From JACQWR01 sp964614365 (GTDB lineage Bacteria > Desulfobacterota > Syntrophia > Syntrophales > JACQWR01): a DNA stretch of 17,362 nucleotides. Numbering within the stretch: the first letter of the stretch is position 1; the number at the start of each line of letters is the position of its first letter. The position numbers and the translations under genes are program-made. This document shows positions 16,351-17,362 of this stretch, one piece after another. Below the pieces are notes generated by a model. That model saw only the letters and a program-made list of their open reading frames with translations, was not told the origin of the DNA and did not search any database. Location of the stretch: NCBI GenBank assembly GCA_964614365.1, contig CAZTLA010000057.1, positions 1 to 17,362 of the forward strand, written 5' to 3'.

Positions 16351-17198
16351 AAGACGTAACCTACTATCCGGGGTGCTCCCTCCATGGGACGGCCCGCGAA
16401 TATGACGAATCATTCCGGGGGGTGTCGCAACTGATGGAGGTGAATCTGCACGAATTGGAGGACTGGACCTGCTGTGGCTCCACGTCGGCTCACTGCACCG
16501 ATGAAGCGCTGTCCGTCGCTCTGCCGGTGCGTAATTTACGGATAGCGGAGAAACAGAACCGCGACATGATTGTGCCCTGCGTTGCCTGTTACAGTCGTTT
16601 TAAAGCCGCGGAACAAGACGCCAAGGAGCATCCCGAATTGCTCCCTTCTCCCTATGAAGGCAACGTGGCGGTGCGTTACGCCCTCGACTTTTTTTGCGAT
16701 CCCCCCCTGATTGAAGATCTGAAGGCAAAAATCGTGAAACCGCTCTCTGGCCTCAAAGTTGCCTGCTACTATGGCTGCCTTGCCGTACGTCCCCCGGAGC
16801 TGACTGGTGTGAAGCTCTATGAAAATCCCTATCACATGGATCGCCTCATGGAAATGCTGGGCGCCCAGGCCGTGCCCTGGTCCTACAAGACAGACTGCTG
16901 CGGGGCAAGTCTGGTGATGACGCGAACTGATATCGTCGTAACGTTAAGTCAAAGAATCCTATCCATGGCGCTTGACGCTGGGGCTGATTGCATCGTTACG
17001 GGCTGCACCATGTGTCATGCGAATCTGGATACGAGACAGGCGGGCCTTACAGCCGTATCAGGCGGCAACTCGGAAATCCCCGTCTTTTATTTTACCGAGC
17101 TGATGGGGCTTGCAATGGGGCATAAGGAAGTAAAAAAGTGGCTCAGCCGCCATCTAACCGATCCGATCAAGCTCCTTTCAGGTAAAGGATTACTATAA
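16347..17198 (+). CDS. hdrB: Heterodisulfide reductase subunit B homologue (two CCG domains)
   Basis: HdrB carries the disulfide-reducing site in methanogens and related redox sites in bacteria. This 283-residue protein has both CCG (cysteine-rich) domains intact. The first is C10...C42-C43...C78-x2-C81 (31 and 34 residues between); the second is C140/C144...C184-C185...C220-x2-C223. Such domains bind the unusual noncubane [4Fe-4S] cluster in the structurally known HdrB. The GTG start overlaps the hdrC stop. The gene precedes hdrA by 19 bases, giving the order hdrC-hdrB-hdrA. In bacteria with MetFV-Hdr complexes the HdrB substrate is not established; a role in electron transfer to MetFV is inference from neighbours. 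Confidence 0.94.
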   Translation: MKDVTYYPGCSLHGTAREYDESFRGVSQLMEVNLHELEDWTCCGSTSAHCTDEALSVALPVRNLRIAEKQNRDMIVPCVACYSRFKAAEQDAKEHPELLPSPYEGNVAVRYALDFFCDPPLIEDLKAKIVKPLSGLKVACYYGCLAVRPPELTGVKLYENPYHMDRLMEMLGAQAVPWSYKTDCCGASLVMTRTDIVVTLSQRILSMALDAGADCIVTGCTMCHANLDTRQAGLTAVSGGNSEIPVFYFTELMGLAMGHKEVKKWLSRHLTDPIKLLSGKGLL

Positions 17199-17217
17199 TC
17201 TTCATAAAAGGATAGAC

Positions 17218-17362
17218 ATGGAAGATAAAGTAGGAGCAGTGCTGGTTGTAGGCGGCGGAATCGCAGGAATCCAGGCTTCCCTTGATCTGGCAGAGTCCGG
17301 GTACTACGTTTATCTCCTCGAATCATCTCCTGCCATCGGCGGTCGGATGGCGCAGTTGGACA
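17218..17362 (+). CDS. hdrA: Heterodisulfide reductase subunit A homologue, 3' part outside the window
   Basis: Only the first 48 residues are present. They hold the FAD-binding Rossmann motif VVGGGIAGIQASLDLAE followed by LLESSPAIGGRMAQLD, the canonical N-terminus of HdrA. ATG 17218 follows AAAAGGA at 17206-17212. It starts 19 bases after hdrB. This copy matches canonical HdrA better than the two HdrA-like proteins at 9697-12072, so the cluster encodes at least three HdrA-family flavoproteins. Whether it ends in ferredoxin domains, carries an MvhD fusion, or contains selenocysteine cannot be seen. Confidence 0.92.
   Translation, partial: MEDKVGAVLVVGGGIAGIQASLDLAESGYYVYLLESSPAIGGRMAQLD

Overview
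The window is a dense, single-strand (all plus) gene cluster for the carbonyl branch of the folate-based bacterial Wood-Ljungdahl (reductive acetyl-CoA) pathway, followed by its methylene-tetrahydrofolate reductase and a set of Hdr/Qmo-type electron-transfer genes. Acetyl-CoA synthase is the long bacterial form, the C1 carrier enzymes are tetrahydrofolate enzymes (FolD, MetF, MetV), and HdrA/MvhD-type flavin/iron-sulfur proteins surround metVF. This suits an anaerobic bacterium of the Desulfobacterota type (a sulfate reducer or syntroph such as Syntrophia/Desulfomonilia relatives). That placement is inference from gene content; no phylogenetic marker is present.

Layout. 1-668: 3' part of a CooC/AcsF nickel-insertion ATPase. 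729-1619: folD. 1671-1835: a small charged unknown protein. 1916-2863: acsD (corrinoid protein small subunit). 2970-4934: CO dehydrogenase acsA/cooS. 5015-7222: acetyl-CoA synthase acsB. 7328-8668: acsC (corrinoid protein large subunit). 8775-9677: acsE methyltransferase. 9697-12512: two different HdrA-like flavoproteins and an MvhD-like protein, in the domain order of QmoA-QmoB. 12558-14149: metV and metF with overlapping ends. 14181-15737: a soluble two-PAS histidine kinase. 15787-17198: hdrC and hdrB with overlapping ends. 17218-17362: start of a canonical hdrA, cut by the window edge.

How the genes work together. FolD and MetFV interconvert the methenyl, methylene and methyl states of tetrahydrofolate. 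AcsE moves the methyl group to the cobamide of AcsCD, AcsA interconverts CO2 and CO, and AcsB joins methyl, CO and CoA into acetyl-CoA. The reverse direction would oxidise acetate. CooC matures the nickel enzymes. Metal-ligand residues of AcsA and AcsB can be read directly and are complete. The Hdr/Qmo-like block around metVF probably carries electrons to or from methylene-THF reductase, as in the MetFV-HdrABC-MvhD complex known from Moorella, but here with an additional QmoA/QmoB-like pair. The kinase inside this block may report redox or metabolic state.

No rRNA, tRNA, CRISPR array, insertion sequence or phage gene was seen. Intergenic gaps are short (about 110 bases at most). Three hold hairpins that could set mRNA stability or partial termination between cistrons: acsA/acsB, acsB/acsC and acsC/acsE.
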